DNA from: Pantoea rwandensis | GTDB taxonomy: Bacteria; Pseudomonadota; Gammaproteobacteria; Enterobacterales; Enterobacteriaceae | NCBI RefSeq assembly: GCF_002095475.1 | Contig: NZ_MLFR01000034.1 | Span: forward strand, 1 to 55,414 | DNA length: 55,414 nt | Direction of reading: 5' to 3' | In this document: positions 1 through 7,853 of the stretch, piece by piece | How positions within the stretch are numbered: position 1 is the stretch's first letter | Layout of the letters: each line of letters begins with the position of its first letter | The notes under the pieces: model-generated | What the model saw: only the letters and a program-made list of their open reading frames with translations | What the model was told of the DNA's origin: nothing | The model's database searches: none | Position numbers and translations under genes: made by a program

Positions 1-22
1 CAGGTTCTGAGGAAGCGCAAGG

Positions 23-60
23 GCAATTTTCAAGTTTTTATTCGTTCGCTTGAAAATTGC
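23..60. repeat. Perfect 12-bp inverted repeat downstream of gmhB
   Basis: GCAATTTTCAAG (23-34) and CTTGAAAATTGC (49-60) are exact reverse complements separated by 14 bases. It lies just past the gmhB stop codon. Neither strand shows a long T run right after the stem, so a standard intrinsic terminator is not clear. In E. coli an rRNA operon follows gmhB, but no rRNA or rrn promoter can be recognised in these few bases. Confidence 0.7.
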
Positions 61-75
61 ACAAAACCGCCTAAA

Positions 76-636
76 TCAGCCCTTTTTAATGCGTCCAGGC
101 AGTTCTGACAGGCTATTAAGTACCCAATCTGCTGCATTTTCCCCTTCAGCAGTGACCGGCTTACCAGAACGAACCAGTACTTTAGTACCCACACCTGCCG
201 CCGACGCTGCCTGCATATCTTCTATTTTGTCACCTACCATATAAGAAGCAGCCATATCGATGTTCAGATGCTTCTGCGCAGAGAGCAGCATACCGGGCTG
301 CGGCTTACGGCAATCACACACTTGGCGATACTCTTCTACTGTTGCATCTGGCAGATGAGGACAGAAATAGATGCCATCAAGATCGACATCACGATCCGCC
401 AGCGACCAATCCATCCACTCAGTGAGTTGCATAAATTGGTCTTCAGTAAACATGCCGCGCGCAATACCGGACTGATTGGTCACCAGCACCAGTGCATAGC
501 CCATCTTCTTCAGCGCTTGTAACGCTTCAATGGTGCCGTCGATGAATTCAAAATTATCGATTTCGTGAACATAACCATGATCGACATTTAAGGTGCCATC
601 ACGATCTAGAAAAATAGCGGGGACTTTGTTCGACAC
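76..636 (-). CDS. gmhB: D-glycero-beta-D-manno-heptose 1,7-bisphosphate 7-phosphatase
   Basis: Cytoplasmic HAD-superfamily phosphatase. It removes the C7 phosphate from heptose 1,7-bisphosphate on the way to ADP-heptose for the inner core of lipopolysaccharide. The protein has 186 residues (E. coli about 191). The HAD nucleophile motif DRDGT sits at residues 11-15, a zinc-binding-type segment with CPH and CDCRKP follows mid-protein, and the late GDK/D motif is present. The start is GTG at 634-636, with GGAG seven bases upstream. The gene is divergent from metN, as in E. coli. Confidence 0.95.
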   Translation of the reverse strand: MSNKVPAIFLDRDGTLNVDHGYVHEIDNFEFIDGTIEALQALKKMGYALVLVTNQSGIARGMFTEDQFMQLTEWMDWSLADRDVDLDGIYFCPHLPDATVEEYRQVCDCRKPQPGMLLSAQKHLNIDMAASYMVGDKIEDMQAASAAGVGTKVLVRSGKPVTAEGENAADWVLNSLSELPGRIKKG

Positions 637-718
637 GTAGAAACTCCTGCTGCAAATAATGCCGCACAGTATCGCATGATTGCATATATAGAGAGAATGG
701 CAGATTGAATGACTTCGA

Positions 719-749
719 TTGATTTAGCCGTCTGGATGCCTTAACATCC
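719..749 (+). promoter_or_regulatory. metN promoter with overlapping Met-box-like repeats
   Basis: TTGATT (719-724) and TAACAT (742-747) are spaced by 17 bases and make a plausible sigma-70 promoter for metNIQ. Three adjacent octamers at 726-733, 734-741 and 742-749 match the MetJ consensus AGACGTCT at 7, 5 and 4 of 8 positions. The operator would cover the spacer and the -10 box. This fits repression by MetJ with S-adenosylmethionine, known for this operon in E. coli. The binding itself is inferred. Confidence 0.6.
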
Positions 750-824
750 ATCCAAATTTCACGCAGTGCGATCGCGTGAAACCCGATACACCACGGATAA
801 CGCAACACGATAACTATTAAACTA

Positions 825-1856
825 ATGATTAAACTCGAAAACATTACCAAAGTGTTCCAGCAAGGTTCACGTACCATTCAGGCGCTCTCTAACGTCAGCC
901 TGCACGTGCCTGCGGGACAGATTTATGGCGTCATCGGTGCTTCCGGTGCCGGTAAGAGTACGCTAATCCGCTGCGTTAACTTGCTTGAGCGTCCAACATC
1001 AGGGCACGTTCTGGTTGATGGTCAGGATTTGACTGCCCTTTCCTCTTCAAAACTGACGCTGGCACGCCGTCAGATTGGCATGATCTTTCAGCACTTCAAT
1101 TTGATGAACTCACGTACCGTATCCGGTAACGTTGCGCTGCCGCTCGAATTGGGCAATCTCTCACGCGAGCAGATTAAAAACCGCGTGACTGAACTGCTGG
1201 AGTTGGTTGGACTGGCAGACAAACACGACAGCTGGCCCGCAAATCTTTCCGGTGGACAAAAGCAGCGTGTGGCAATTGCCCGTGCGCTGGCCACTAATCC
1301 AAAAGTTTTGCTGTGTGACGAAGCCACCAGCGCCCTCGATCCAGCAACGACGCGTTCCATCTTAGAATTACTGAAAGACATCAACCGCCGTCTGGGGATC
1401 ACTATTCTGCTGATCACCCATGAAATGGATGTGGTGAAACGCATCTGCGATCAGGTTGCCGTGATCAGTAATGGCGAACTGATTGAGAAAGACAGCGTCA
1501 GCGAAGTGTTCTCACATCCTAAAACGCCGCTGGCTCAGCAGTTCATTCAATCGACGCTGCATCTGGATATTCCAGACGATTACCAGCAGCGCATGCAGCC
1601 GCAAGCCTCCGCTGAAAGCGTCCCGCTGTTGCGTCTGGAGTTCACCGGAAAATCCGTGGATGCACCACTGCTGTCAGAAGCCGCTCGTCGCTTCAATGTG
1701 AATAACAACATTATCAGTGCGCAGATGGATTACGCCGGCGGCGTGAAGTTCGGCATTATGCTGGCCGAGATGGATGGCAATGAAACAGATACACAGGCAG
1801 CCATTGCCTGGTTAAAAGAAAATCATGTGAAAGTAGAGGTACTGGGTTATGTCTGA
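825..1856 (+). CDS. metN: Methionine ABC transporter ATP-binding protein
   Basis: ATPase of the MetNIQ importer for L- and D-methionine. It has 343 residues, the same as E. coli. The Walker A motif GASGAGKST is at residues 38-46, the ABC signature LSGGQ at 141-145, and Walker B ending in DE at 165-166. The last 80 or so residues form the NIL (C2) regulatory domain, which in this family binds methionine and gives trans-inhibition. It is the first gene of metNIQ, and its stop overlaps the metI start by 8 bases. Confidence 0.98.
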   Translation: MIKLENITKVFQQGSRTIQALSNVSLHVPAGQIYGVIGASGAGKSTLIRCVNLLERPTSGHVLVDGQDLTALSSSKLTLARRQIGMIFQHFNLMNSRTVSGNVALPLELGNLSREQIKNRVTELLELVGLADKHDSWPANLSGGQKQRVAIARALATNPKVLLCDEATSALDPATTRSILELLKDINRRLGITILLITHEMDVVKRICDQVAVISNGELIEKDSVSEVFSHPKTPLAQQFIQSTLHLDIPDDYQQRMQPQASAESVPLLRLEFTGKSVDAPLLSEAARRFNVNNNIISAQMDYAGGVKFGIMLAEMDGNETDTQAAIAWLKENHVKVEVLGYV

Positions 1857-2502
1857 AGCGATGCTATGGTTACTGACGCGTGGCGTCTGGGAAACGCTGA
1901 TGATGACCTTCGTCTCTGGTTTCTTTGGTTTTGTGCTCGGCCTGCCCGTCGGCGTGCTGCTGTACGTCACTCGCCCAGGACAAATTCTGGCCAATGGCGC
2001 GCTTTATCGCGTGCTCTCTGCGGTGGTGAACATTTTTCGTTCGATCCCCTTCATTATATTACTGGTGTGGATGATTCCTTTCACGCGCATGATTGTCGGC
2101 ACCTCCATTGGTTTGCAGGCCGCGATCGTACCGCTGACTGTGGGTGCCGCACCCTTTATTGCACGTATGGTCGAGAATGCACTGTTAGAGTTGCCAACCG
2201 GTTTAATCGAAGCCTCACGTGCGATGGGCGCTACCCCCCTGCAGATCGTGCGTAAAGTGCTGCTGCCAGAAGCCCTGCCGGGTCTGGTGAATGCCGCTAC
2301 AATTACCCTGATTACGCTGGTTGGCTACTCCGCGATGGGCGGCGCCGTCGGCGCAGGTGGACTGGGTCAGATTGGCTATCAATATGGTTACATTGGCTAT
2401 AACGCCACTGTGATGAATACCGTGCTGATCCTGCTGGTTGTTCTGGTGTATCTCATTCAATTCTGTGGCGACCGCATCGTGCGTGCTGTGTCACATAAAT
2501 AA
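1849..2502 (+). CDS. metI: Methionine ABC transporter permease
   Basis: Inner-membrane permease of MetNIQ, 217 residues, with about five hydrophobic segments. The EAA-type coupling loop is visible around residues 120-140 (EASRAMGATP), which contacts MetN. The ATG lies inside the end of metN (8-base overlap), implying translational coupling. metQ follows after 37 bases. The sequence is close to full identity with the E. coli protein as remembered. Confidence 0.98.
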   Translation: MSEAMLWLLTRGVWETLMMTFVSGFFGFVLGLPVGVLLYVTRPGQILANGALYRVLSAVVNIFRSIPFIILLVWMIPFTRMIVGTSIGLQAAIVPLTVGAAPFIARMVENALLELPTGLIEASRAMGATPLQIVRKVLLPEALPGLVNAATITLITLVGYSAMGGAVGAGGLGQIGYQYGYIGYNATVMNTVLILLVVLVYLIQFCGDRIVRAVSHK

Positions 2503-2539
2503 GTAAACAACATCAATAGTCCTCTATTAAGGAAAGGAT

Positions 2540-3355
2540 ATGTCTTTCACATTTAAAAAGATTGCCGCTGTGGGTGCTCTGATTGGCGCAATTGCGCTGG
2601 CAGGATGCGATCAGAAAGCTAAAGATCCAAACCACATCAAAGTGGGTGTGATTGTCGGTGCTGAGCAGCAGGTTGCTGAGACTGCAGTTAAAGTCGCTAA
2701 AGAAAAATACAACCTGGATGTTGAGCTGGTGACCTTTAACGACTACGTGCTGCCAAACGAAGCGCTGAGCAAAGGCGATATCGACGTTAACGCCTTCCAG
2801 CACAAACCTTACCTGGATCAGCAGATCAAAGACCGTGGTTATAAGCTGGTTGCTGTAGCGAATACTTTCGTCTACCCAATTGCTGGTTACTCCAAAAAAA
2901 TCAAATCACTGGATGAACTGCAGAACGGCGCACAGGTTGCTATTCCTAACGATCCAACCAATCTCGGCCGTTCGCTGCTGCTGCTGCAGAAAGTGGGCCT
3001 GATCAAACTGAAAGATGGCGTAGGTCTGCTGCCAACCTCTCTGGATATCGTTGAGAACCCTAAAAACCTGAAGATTGTTGAGCTGGAAGCACCACAGCTG
3101 CCACGTTCACTGGACGATCAGCAGATTGCTCTGGCCGTGATCAACACCACCTATGCCAGCCAGATCGGTCTGACCCCAGCGAAAGATGGCATCTTTGTCG
3201 AAGATAAAGATTCTCCATACGTGAACCTGATTGTGAGCCGTGAAGACAATAAAGATGCGGAAAACGTGAAGAAATTTGTTCAGGCATATCAGTCTGATGA
3301 AGTTTCTGAAGCCGCGAATAAAATCTTCAACGGCGGTGCAGTGAAGGGCTGGTAA
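2540..3355 (+). CDS. metQ: Methionine-binding lipoprotein
   Basis: Substrate-binding component of the methionine importer, 271 residues, belonging to the NlpA lipoprotein family. A lipoprotein signal peptide ends in the lipobox LAGC with the acylated cysteine at residue 23. It is followed by Asp, which in E. coli signals retention in the inner membrane. AGGAAAGG precedes the ATG. It is the last gene of metNIQ and is followed by a strong terminator. Confidence 0.98.
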   Translation: MSFTFKKIAAVGALIGAIALAGCDQKAKDPNHIKVGVIVGAEQQVAETAVKVAKEKYNLDVELVTFNDYVLPNEALSKGDIDVNAFQHKPYLDQQIKDRGYKLVAVANTFVYPIAGYSKKIKSLDELQNGAQVAIPNDPTNLGRSLLLLQKVGLIKLKDGVGLLPTSLDIVENPKNLKIVELEAPQLPRSLDDQQIALAVINTTYASQIGLTPAKDGIFVEDKDSPYVNLIVSREDNKDAENVKKFVQAYQSDEVSEAANKIFNGGAVKGW

Positions 3356-3376
3356 TTTTCGCCTTTCATGCCATGT

Positions 3377-3405
3377 AGGGCGGCTTCGGCCGCCCTTTCT
3401 TTTTG
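3377..3405 (+). terminator. Intrinsic terminator after metQ
   Basis: The stem AGGGCGGC/GCCGCCCT closes a TTCG tetraloop and is followed by a T-rich tract. It sits 21 bases after the metQ stop and ends the metNIQ transcript. Confidence 0.9.
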
Positions 3406-3470
3406 CTGACTTGTTATTTAATCCCGTCCTTGTTTCAATAACGCCACTTTTTTCTATTGAGGATGTTGCT

Positions 3471-3872
3471 ATGCGTTTCTTACCGCTCTGCTTGTTAGCC
3501 TTAATGCTAACTGGGTGTGTACGTGAATATCACCCAATAAGCAGCGCCCCCGCTCGTCCGCAACAGTCATCTAGCGAACCTGAGCGCAAACCCACTCCTC
3601 GCCCTGCGCCAGTGAAGATTTATACCGATGCGACCGATCTGGTTAGCAATCCGTTCCGCGATCTGGGTGAAGTTTCCGCCGATGATTGCCAAAGCAGCAG
3701 CCAGGATTCGCCACCAAACATCAACACGGCGCGTAAACGTCTGCAGATTAAAGCAGCCAACATGAAAGCGAATGCCGTTTTGCTGCATAAATGCGAAATC
3801 GTCACCAGCACGCCAGGCTGCTATCGCCAGGCCATTTGCCAAGGCTCAGCCCTGAAAGTTTCCAATCAATGA
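3471..3872 (+). CDS. rcsF: Outer-membrane lipoprotein sensor of the Rcs phosphorelay
   Basis: Stress-sensing lipoprotein that signals envelope damage to IgaA and so to RcsCDB. The start is the ATG at 3471, giving 133 residues. The lipobox LTGC puts the lipidated cysteine at residue 16. A proline- and basic-rich linker follows to about residue 50. The C-terminal domain holds four cysteines (in DDC, HKC, PGC and AIC), matching the two disulfides known for RcsF. The stop codon overlaps the trmO start (ATGA). A longer frame opens at 3411, but it would bury the signal peptide. Confidence 0.95.
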   Translation: MRFLPLCLLALMLTGCVREYHPISSAPARPQQSSSEPERKPTPRPAPVKIYTDATDLVSNPFRDLGEVSADDCQSSSQDSPPNINTARKRLQIKAANMKANAVLLHKCEIVTSTPGCYRQAICQGSALKVSNQ

Positions 3873-4573
3873 GTGATTTTGCCTTTGCGCAAATCGGCGT
3901 CATTCGTTCGCCGTGGAAAGAAAAATTTGCCGTACCGCGCCAGCCTGGCTTAGTTCAGGATGGCGGCGGCGAGTTGCATCTCTTGCCGCCTTATAATCAG
4001 CCGGAAGCGGTGCGAGGGCTTGAAGCCTTCAGCCATCTTTGGGTGCTGTTTGTCTTCCATCAGACCATGGAAGGCGGCTGGCGTCCGACTGTGCGGCCAC
4101 CACGGTTAGGGGGCAACGCACGCATGGGTGTCTTTGCTACACGCTCGACATTTCGCCCCAATCCGATTGGCATGTCGCTGGTCGAGTTGAAAGGCATTCG
4201 TTGTGAAAAGCAGCAGGTGATTTTGCAACTCGGTAGTTTGGATTTAGTCGATGGCACACCTGTCGTTGATATCAAACCTTACTTGCCGTTCGCTGAAGCG
4301 CTGCCTGACGCGCGTGCAGGCTTTGCTCAGAGCGCCCCCGATGCCAATATGCCAGTGCGCTTTTCCGCTTTGGCGCAGAGCCAGATTCAGCAGCAAAACA
4401 ATTATCCCCATCTGGCCCGTTTCATTGCGGAAGTCTTAGCACAGGATCCCCGCCCCGCCTATCGTAAAGGTGAAGCGGAAGATCGTGAGTATGCTGCCTG
4501 GCTACTCGACTTTAACGTGCGCTGGCGTATCGATGAGATCGGCACAGAAGTGATCGCTCTCGATCCACGCTAA
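3869..4573 (+). CDS. trmO: tRNA (adenine(37)-N6)-methyltransferase
   Basis: TrmO (TsaA/YaeB) adds the methyl group of m6t6A37 in tRNA-Thr, using S-adenosylmethionine. It has 234 residues from the ATG at 3869, the E. coli size. The conserved blocks FSHLWVLFVFHQ, RPPRLGG and FATRSTFRPNPIG mark the beta-barrel catalytic domain. The C-terminal DPRPAY segment is also typical. The start overlaps the rcsF stop, so the two are probably cotranslated. proS follows after 90 bases with its own likely promoter. Confidence 0.95.
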   Translation: MSDFAFAQIGVIRSPWKEKFAVPRQPGLVQDGGGELHLLPPYNQPEAVRGLEAFSHLWVLFVFHQTMEGGWRPTVRPPRLGGNARMGVFATRSTFRPNPIGMSLVELKGIRCEKQQVILQLGSLDLVDGTPVVDIKPYLPFAEALPDARAGFAQSAPDANMPVRFSALAQSQIQQQNNYPHLARFIAEVLAQDPRPAYRKGEAEDREYAAWLLDFNVRWRIDEIGTEVIALDPR

Positions 4574-4600
4574 AACAAGCTTTTGAGTGAATGATCTCGC

Positions 4601-4609
4601 TGGTACACT
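4601..4609 (+). promoter_or_regulatory. Possible extended -10 promoter for proS
   Basis: TGGTACACT (TG-N-TACACT) fits an extended -10 element about 55 bases upstream of the proS ATG. A good -35 box at the usual spacing is not obvious. Confidence 0.4.
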
Positions 4610-4663
4610 AGCCGCCAGAAAATTTTTTGTCCGTGTCCTTCCGTACAACTGGAATCGTAATCA

Positions 4664-6382
4664 ATGCGTACTACTCAATATCTGCTCTCTACCCTGAAAG
4701 AGACGCCATCCGATGCGGAAGTGATCAGCCACCAGCTGATGCTGCGTGCCGGTATGATCCGTAAACTGGCTTCTGGTCTTTATACCTGGCTGCCGACTGG
4801 TGTTCGCGTGCTACGAAAAGTTGAAAACATCGTGCGCGAAGAGATGAACAACGCGGGTGCGATTGAAATCTCCATGCCGGTGGTTCAGCCTGCCGATTTG
4901 TGGGAAGAGAGCGGTCGTTGGGAGCAGTACGGCCCAGAACTGCTGCGTGTGAAAGATCGTCATGAGCGCCCATTCGTTCTGGGTCCAACCCATGAAGAAG
5001 TGGTCACCGATTTGATCCGTAATGAGCTGAGCTCTTACAAGCAGCTGCCACTGAATCTGTATCAGATCCAGACCAAATTCCGTGACGAAGTGCGTCCGCG
5101 CTTTGGTGTGATGCGCTCGCGTGAGTTCATCATGAAAGATGCTTACTCGTTCCACACCACGCAGGAATCGCTGCAGGAAACTTACGATGCGATGTATCGC
5201 GCTTACAGCCAGAGCTTCAGCCGTATGGGGCTGGATTTCCGTGCAGTGCAAGCCGACACCGGTTCAATCGGTGGTAGTGCATCACACGAATTCCAGGTAT
5301 TGGCACTGAGCGGTGAAGATGATGTGATTTTCTCCAGCGAATCGGATTACGCTGCAAATATTGAGAAAGCCGAAGCGCTGGCGCCGGCTGGCGAGCGTCC
5401 AGCAGCCACGCAGGCAATGACGCAGTTTGCGACCCCGAATGCCAAGACCATTGCTGAGCTGGTCGAACAGCATCAGGTTCCGGTTGAAAAAACGGTGAAA
5501 ACGCTGATTGTCAAAGCCACTGAAGAGAGCGGTCATGCGCTGGTTGCCTTACTGGTACGTGGCGATCATGAACTCAATGAAATTAAAGCTGAACATCTGG
5601 ACATCGTTGCAACCCCGTTAGAAATGGGCAGCGAAGAAGCCATTCGCGCGGCTATCGGCGCAGGATTTGGTTCCATCGGTCCAGTCGGCCTGACTATTCC
5701 CGTGATCGCCGACCGCACCGTGGCGAAAATGAGTGACTTCTCGGTTGGCGCGAACATTGATGGTCAGCATTTCTCCGGGGTTAACTGGGGTCGTGATTTG
5801 CCCGAAGCAAGCGTTGCAGATATCCGTAACGTGGTGGAAGGTGATCCAAGCCCAGATGGCAAAGGCACGCTGCAAATCAAGCGCGGCATCGAAGTGGGTC
5901 ACATCTTCCAGCTGGGTACCAAGTATTCAGAAGCGATGAAAGCGGCGGTACAGGGCGAAGATGGTCGTAATCAAGTGATGACCATGGGTTGTTACGGTAT
6001 CGGTATTACCCGTGTGGTTGCTGCCGCCATTGAACAGAACAACGACGAACGCGGCATTATCTGGCCAGCAGCTTTGGCACCGTTTGAAGTGGCGATTCTG
6101 CCAATGAATATGCAGAAATCTTTCCGCGTGAAAGAGTTGGCTGAAGAGCTTTACAGCCAACTGCGTGCTAAAGGGATTGATGTGATTCTGGATGACCGTA
6201 AAGAGCGTCCTGGCGTGATGTTTGCCGATATGGAACTGATTGGCGTGCCTCACACCATCGTGATTGGCGATCGCAATCTCGATAATCAAGAGATTGAGTA
6301 CAAATCACGTTCTGCTAGCGAGAAGCAGATGATTAAGCAGCACGACATCGTCGAGTTCCTGACAAAAGCCTTGAACAAGTAA
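4664..6382 (+). CDS. proS: Prolyl-tRNA synthetase
   Basis: Class II aminoacyl-tRNA synthetase that charges tRNA-Pro in the cytoplasm. It has 572 residues, matching the bacterial-type enzyme. The N-terminal catalytic half carries motif 2 (the FRDEVRPRFGVMRSREF region). A YbaK-like editing insertion, which clears Ala-tRNA-Pro in this family, occupies roughly residues 225-405. Motif 3 (GCYGIGITR) and a C-terminal anticodon-binding domain follow. Confidence 0.98.
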   Translation: MRTTQYLLSTLKETPSDAEVISHQLMLRAGMIRKLASGLYTWLPTGVRVLRKVENIVREEMNNAGAIEISMPVVQPADLWEESGRWEQYGPELLRVKDRHERPFVLGPTHEEVVTDLIRNELSSYKQLPLNLYQIQTKFRDEVRPRFGVMRSREFIMKDAYSFHTTQESLQETYDAMYRAYSQSFSRMGLDFRAVQADTGSIGGSASHEFQVLALSGEDDVIFSSESDYAANIEKAEALAPAGERPAATQAMTQFATPNAKTIAELVEQHQVPVEKTVKTLIVKATEESGHALVALLVRGDHELNEIKAEHLDIVATPLEMGSEEAIRAAIGAGFGSIGPVGLTIPVIADRTVAKMSDFSVGANIDGQHFSGVNWGRDLPEASVADIRNVVEGDPSPDGKGTLQIKRGIEVGHIFQLGTKYSEAMKAAVQGEDGRNQVMTMGCYGIGITRVVAAAIEQNNDERGIIWPAALAPFEVAILPMNMQKSFRVKELAEELYSQLRAKGIDVILDDRKERPGVMFADMELIGVPHTIVIGDRNLDNQEIEYKSRSASEKQMIKQHDIVEFLTKALNK

Positions 6383-6388
6383 GTCTGA

Positions 6389-6414
6389 ACGCCTCCTCTG
6401 GGAGGCGTTTTTTT
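6389..6414. terminator. Terminator shared by proS and arfB
   Basis: ACGCCTCC/GGAGGCGT forms an 8-bp stem with a TCTG loop, followed by a run of T on the plus strand. It lies between the convergent proS and arfB genes. The T tract favours proS termination. Confidence 0.9.
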
Positions 6415-6823
6415 ATTGCACTTTTCCCCGCATCGCCTTCACATTACTGCGCCGTGATTTCCCCTCAAGCCGCCGCTCTTTCGATGCCCGCGTTGGACGT
6501 GTCGCTCGCCGCGCCCTTTCGACCGTGGTGAGTTCACGAATCAGATTGATTAACCGTTGCAGGGCCGCCTCACGATTCATTTCCTGGCTACGATATTCCT
6601 GAGCTTTGATGATCACAACGCCTTCAGCAGTGATCAGATGGTGGCTTGCCGCAAGCAGACGTTCCTTGTAAAAAGGCGGCAGTGATGACGCGTGAATATC
6701 AAAACGCAGATGAATCGCAGTGGATGTTTTATTCACATGCTGCCCACCCGCTCCCTGTGCACGGATGGCACTGAGCTCTACTTCATTGTCGGCAAGTGAG
6801 ATCGAGCGTGACACTACGATCAT
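6413..6823 (-). CDS. arfB: Alternative ribosome-rescue factor B (peptidyl-tRNA hydrolase)
   Basis: ArfB (YaeJ) hydrolyses peptidyl-tRNA on ribosomes stalled without a stop codon. It has 136 residues (E. coli 140). The catalytic GGQ is at residues 26-28 within GAGGQHVNK. The C-terminal tail of about 35 residues is rich in Arg and Lys and in this family inserts into the empty mRNA channel. In E. coli yaeQ and nlpE flank this gene, but neither is present here. Confidence 0.97.
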   Translation of the reverse strand: MIVVSRSISLADNEVELSAIRAQGAGGQHVNKTSTAIHLRFDIHASSLPPFYKERLLAASHHLITAEGVVIIKAQEYRSQEMNREAALQRLINLIRELTTVERARRATRPTRASKERRLEGKSRRSNVKAMRGKVQ

Positions 6824-6987
6824 CTGTCACCTGCCGTTAAGTGCGACGTTGTGCCGCGTAATAACCTGTTCATCAACTTAACCTTTTGTGCGCCGTCTAA
6901 ATACTTGAGACCAGCGCTATGTGTCACTTTTTCACTTTTCTTTGCATACATCGCACCTCCCCCTAGCTGATTTCCATGAAAACCCTG

Positions 6988-6996
6988 TGTTATAGT
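6988..6996 (+). promoter_or_regulatory. Likely extended -10 promoter for yaeP-rof
   Basis: TGTTATAGT fits TG-N-TATAGT and lies 44 bases upstream of the yaeP start. TGATTT at 6968-6973 is a weak -35 candidate. Confidence 0.5.
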
Positions 6997-7039
6997 CGCT
7001 TATCAACCAGAGTATTTAAGCTCTGCTGAGGAGGTGTAT

Positions 7040-7240
7040 GTGCAAAAGTATTGTGAGTTAGTTCGCCAGAAGTATGCCGAAATTGGTAGTGGCGACCTGG
7101 GGTATGTGCCAGACGCGATTGGTTGCGCGCTAAATGCACTCAACGATATTGCCGCTAATTCTGCGCTAAACTCTTCTGTCAGGGAACAAGCAGCTTACGC
7201 TGCTGCTAACTTATTGGTGAGCGACTATGTTGACGAATGA
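7040..7240 (+). CDS. yaeP: Conserved small protein YaeP
   Basis: A 66-residue protein of unknown function, the same length as E. coli YaeP. The conserved end AAYAAANLLVSDYV is present. GTG at 7040 is chosen because AGGAGG at 7029-7034 stands five bases upstream and the product aligns with the E. coli start. A GTG six bases earlier overlaps the ribosome-binding site. The gene overlaps rof by 14 bases, so the two are expected to be translated together. Confidence 0.9.
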   Translation: MQKYCELVRQKYAEIGSGDLGYVPDAIGCALNALNDIAANSALNSSVREQAAYAAANLLVSDYVDE

Positions 7241-7490
7241 AGCCTACAAACCCATCAACTGCGATGACTACGATAGCCTCGAACTCGCCTGCACCAAACA
7301 CTGGACGCTGTCTTTAGAGTTAAAAAACGGCGATCAGATCAAGGCGAAAGCCGTGGACATGGTTTCGCGTAAAAACGTGGAATACCTGGCCGTCGATTTC
7401 TCCGGTGAAACCCGAGAGCTGCGGCTTGACCATATCGCCAGCTTTAGTCACCCTGAGCTGGGCACCGTCATCGTCAGCGAAGACGAATAA
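7227..7490 (+). CDS. rof: Rho-binding antiterminator
   Basis: Rof (YaeO) binds Rho and inhibits Rho-dependent termination in E. coli. It has 87 residues with an Sm-like small beta-barrel fold. The typical opening PINCDDYD and the core VSRKNVEYL and GETRELRLD are present. The start overlaps the end of yaeP. Confidence 0.93.
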   Translation: MLTNEAYKPINCDDYDSLELACTKHWTLSLELKNGDQIKAKAVDMVSRKNVEYLAVDFSGETRELRLDHIASFSHPELGTVIVSEDE

Positions 7491-7501
7491 ATCCTGCATC
7501 T

Positions 7502-7523
7502 GGGCGGGAATCTCTTCCCGCCC
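7502..7523. terminator. Hairpin between rof and the cytochrome c gene
   Basis: GGGCGGGAA/TTCCCGCCC is a perfect 9-bp stem with a TCTC loop between convergent genes. There is no clear T tract, so it is a terminator candidate only. Confidence 0.6.
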
Positions 7524-7530
7524 CTCTCGC

Positions 7531-7842
7531 TTAAGGCTTCAACGAACTGTAATACGCCGCTAAATCCTCCATGTCCTGATCGCTTAACCCAGCCACAAAA
7601 GCTTTCATCACCTCTGCCTGGCCACCGCTACGCTCCCCTTTTTTGTAAGCCTGTAACGAATGCAGCAGATAAGGCGTATGTTGACCCGCGAGATTGGGAT
7701 AGAGCGGTACGGCACTTTTACCTTCCGCTCCATGGCACGCCTGGCAGCTTGCGGCTTTCTGTGCCCCCGCATTGACATCGCCGTCGGCAAACGCCGGTAA
7801 CGCAGCAGCCAGCAAAGCGGCTGCCATCCAGTATTTCATCAT
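7531..7842 (-). CDS. Periplasmic class I c-type cytochrome
   Basis: A 103-residue monohaem cytochrome c. A signal peptide ends near residue 19 (AFA/DG). The haem-binding CQACH lies at residues 33-37, and Met79 in EVMKAF is the probable sixth ligand. A helix with LAAYYSSL closes the fold. It resembles the small c5/c553-type electron carriers, but its redox partner cannot be read from the sequence. It starts 11 bases after the tilS stop and is likely cotranscribed. A second ATG at 7839 fits the GGAG site equally well. No counterpart exists at this place in E. coli K-12. Function would need a cytochrome c maturation system elsewhere. Confidence 0.9.
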   Translation of the reverse strand: MMKYWMAAALLAAALPAFADGDVNAGAQKAASCQACHGAEGKSAVPLYPNLAGQHTPYLLHSLQAYKKGERSGGQAEVMKAFVAGLSDQDMEDLAAYYSSLKP

Positions 7843-7853
7843 TGCTCTCCATC

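Noticed and set aside
1..75. rRNA operon promoter at the left edge
   Set aside because: E. coli has rrnH after gmhB, but no convincing -35/-10 pair or antitermination box could be read in these bases.
599..877. 92-codon minus-strand frame covering the gmhB-metN gap
   Set aside because: It runs through the metN promoter and overlaps both gene ends. The composition is unlike a protein, and there is no family match.
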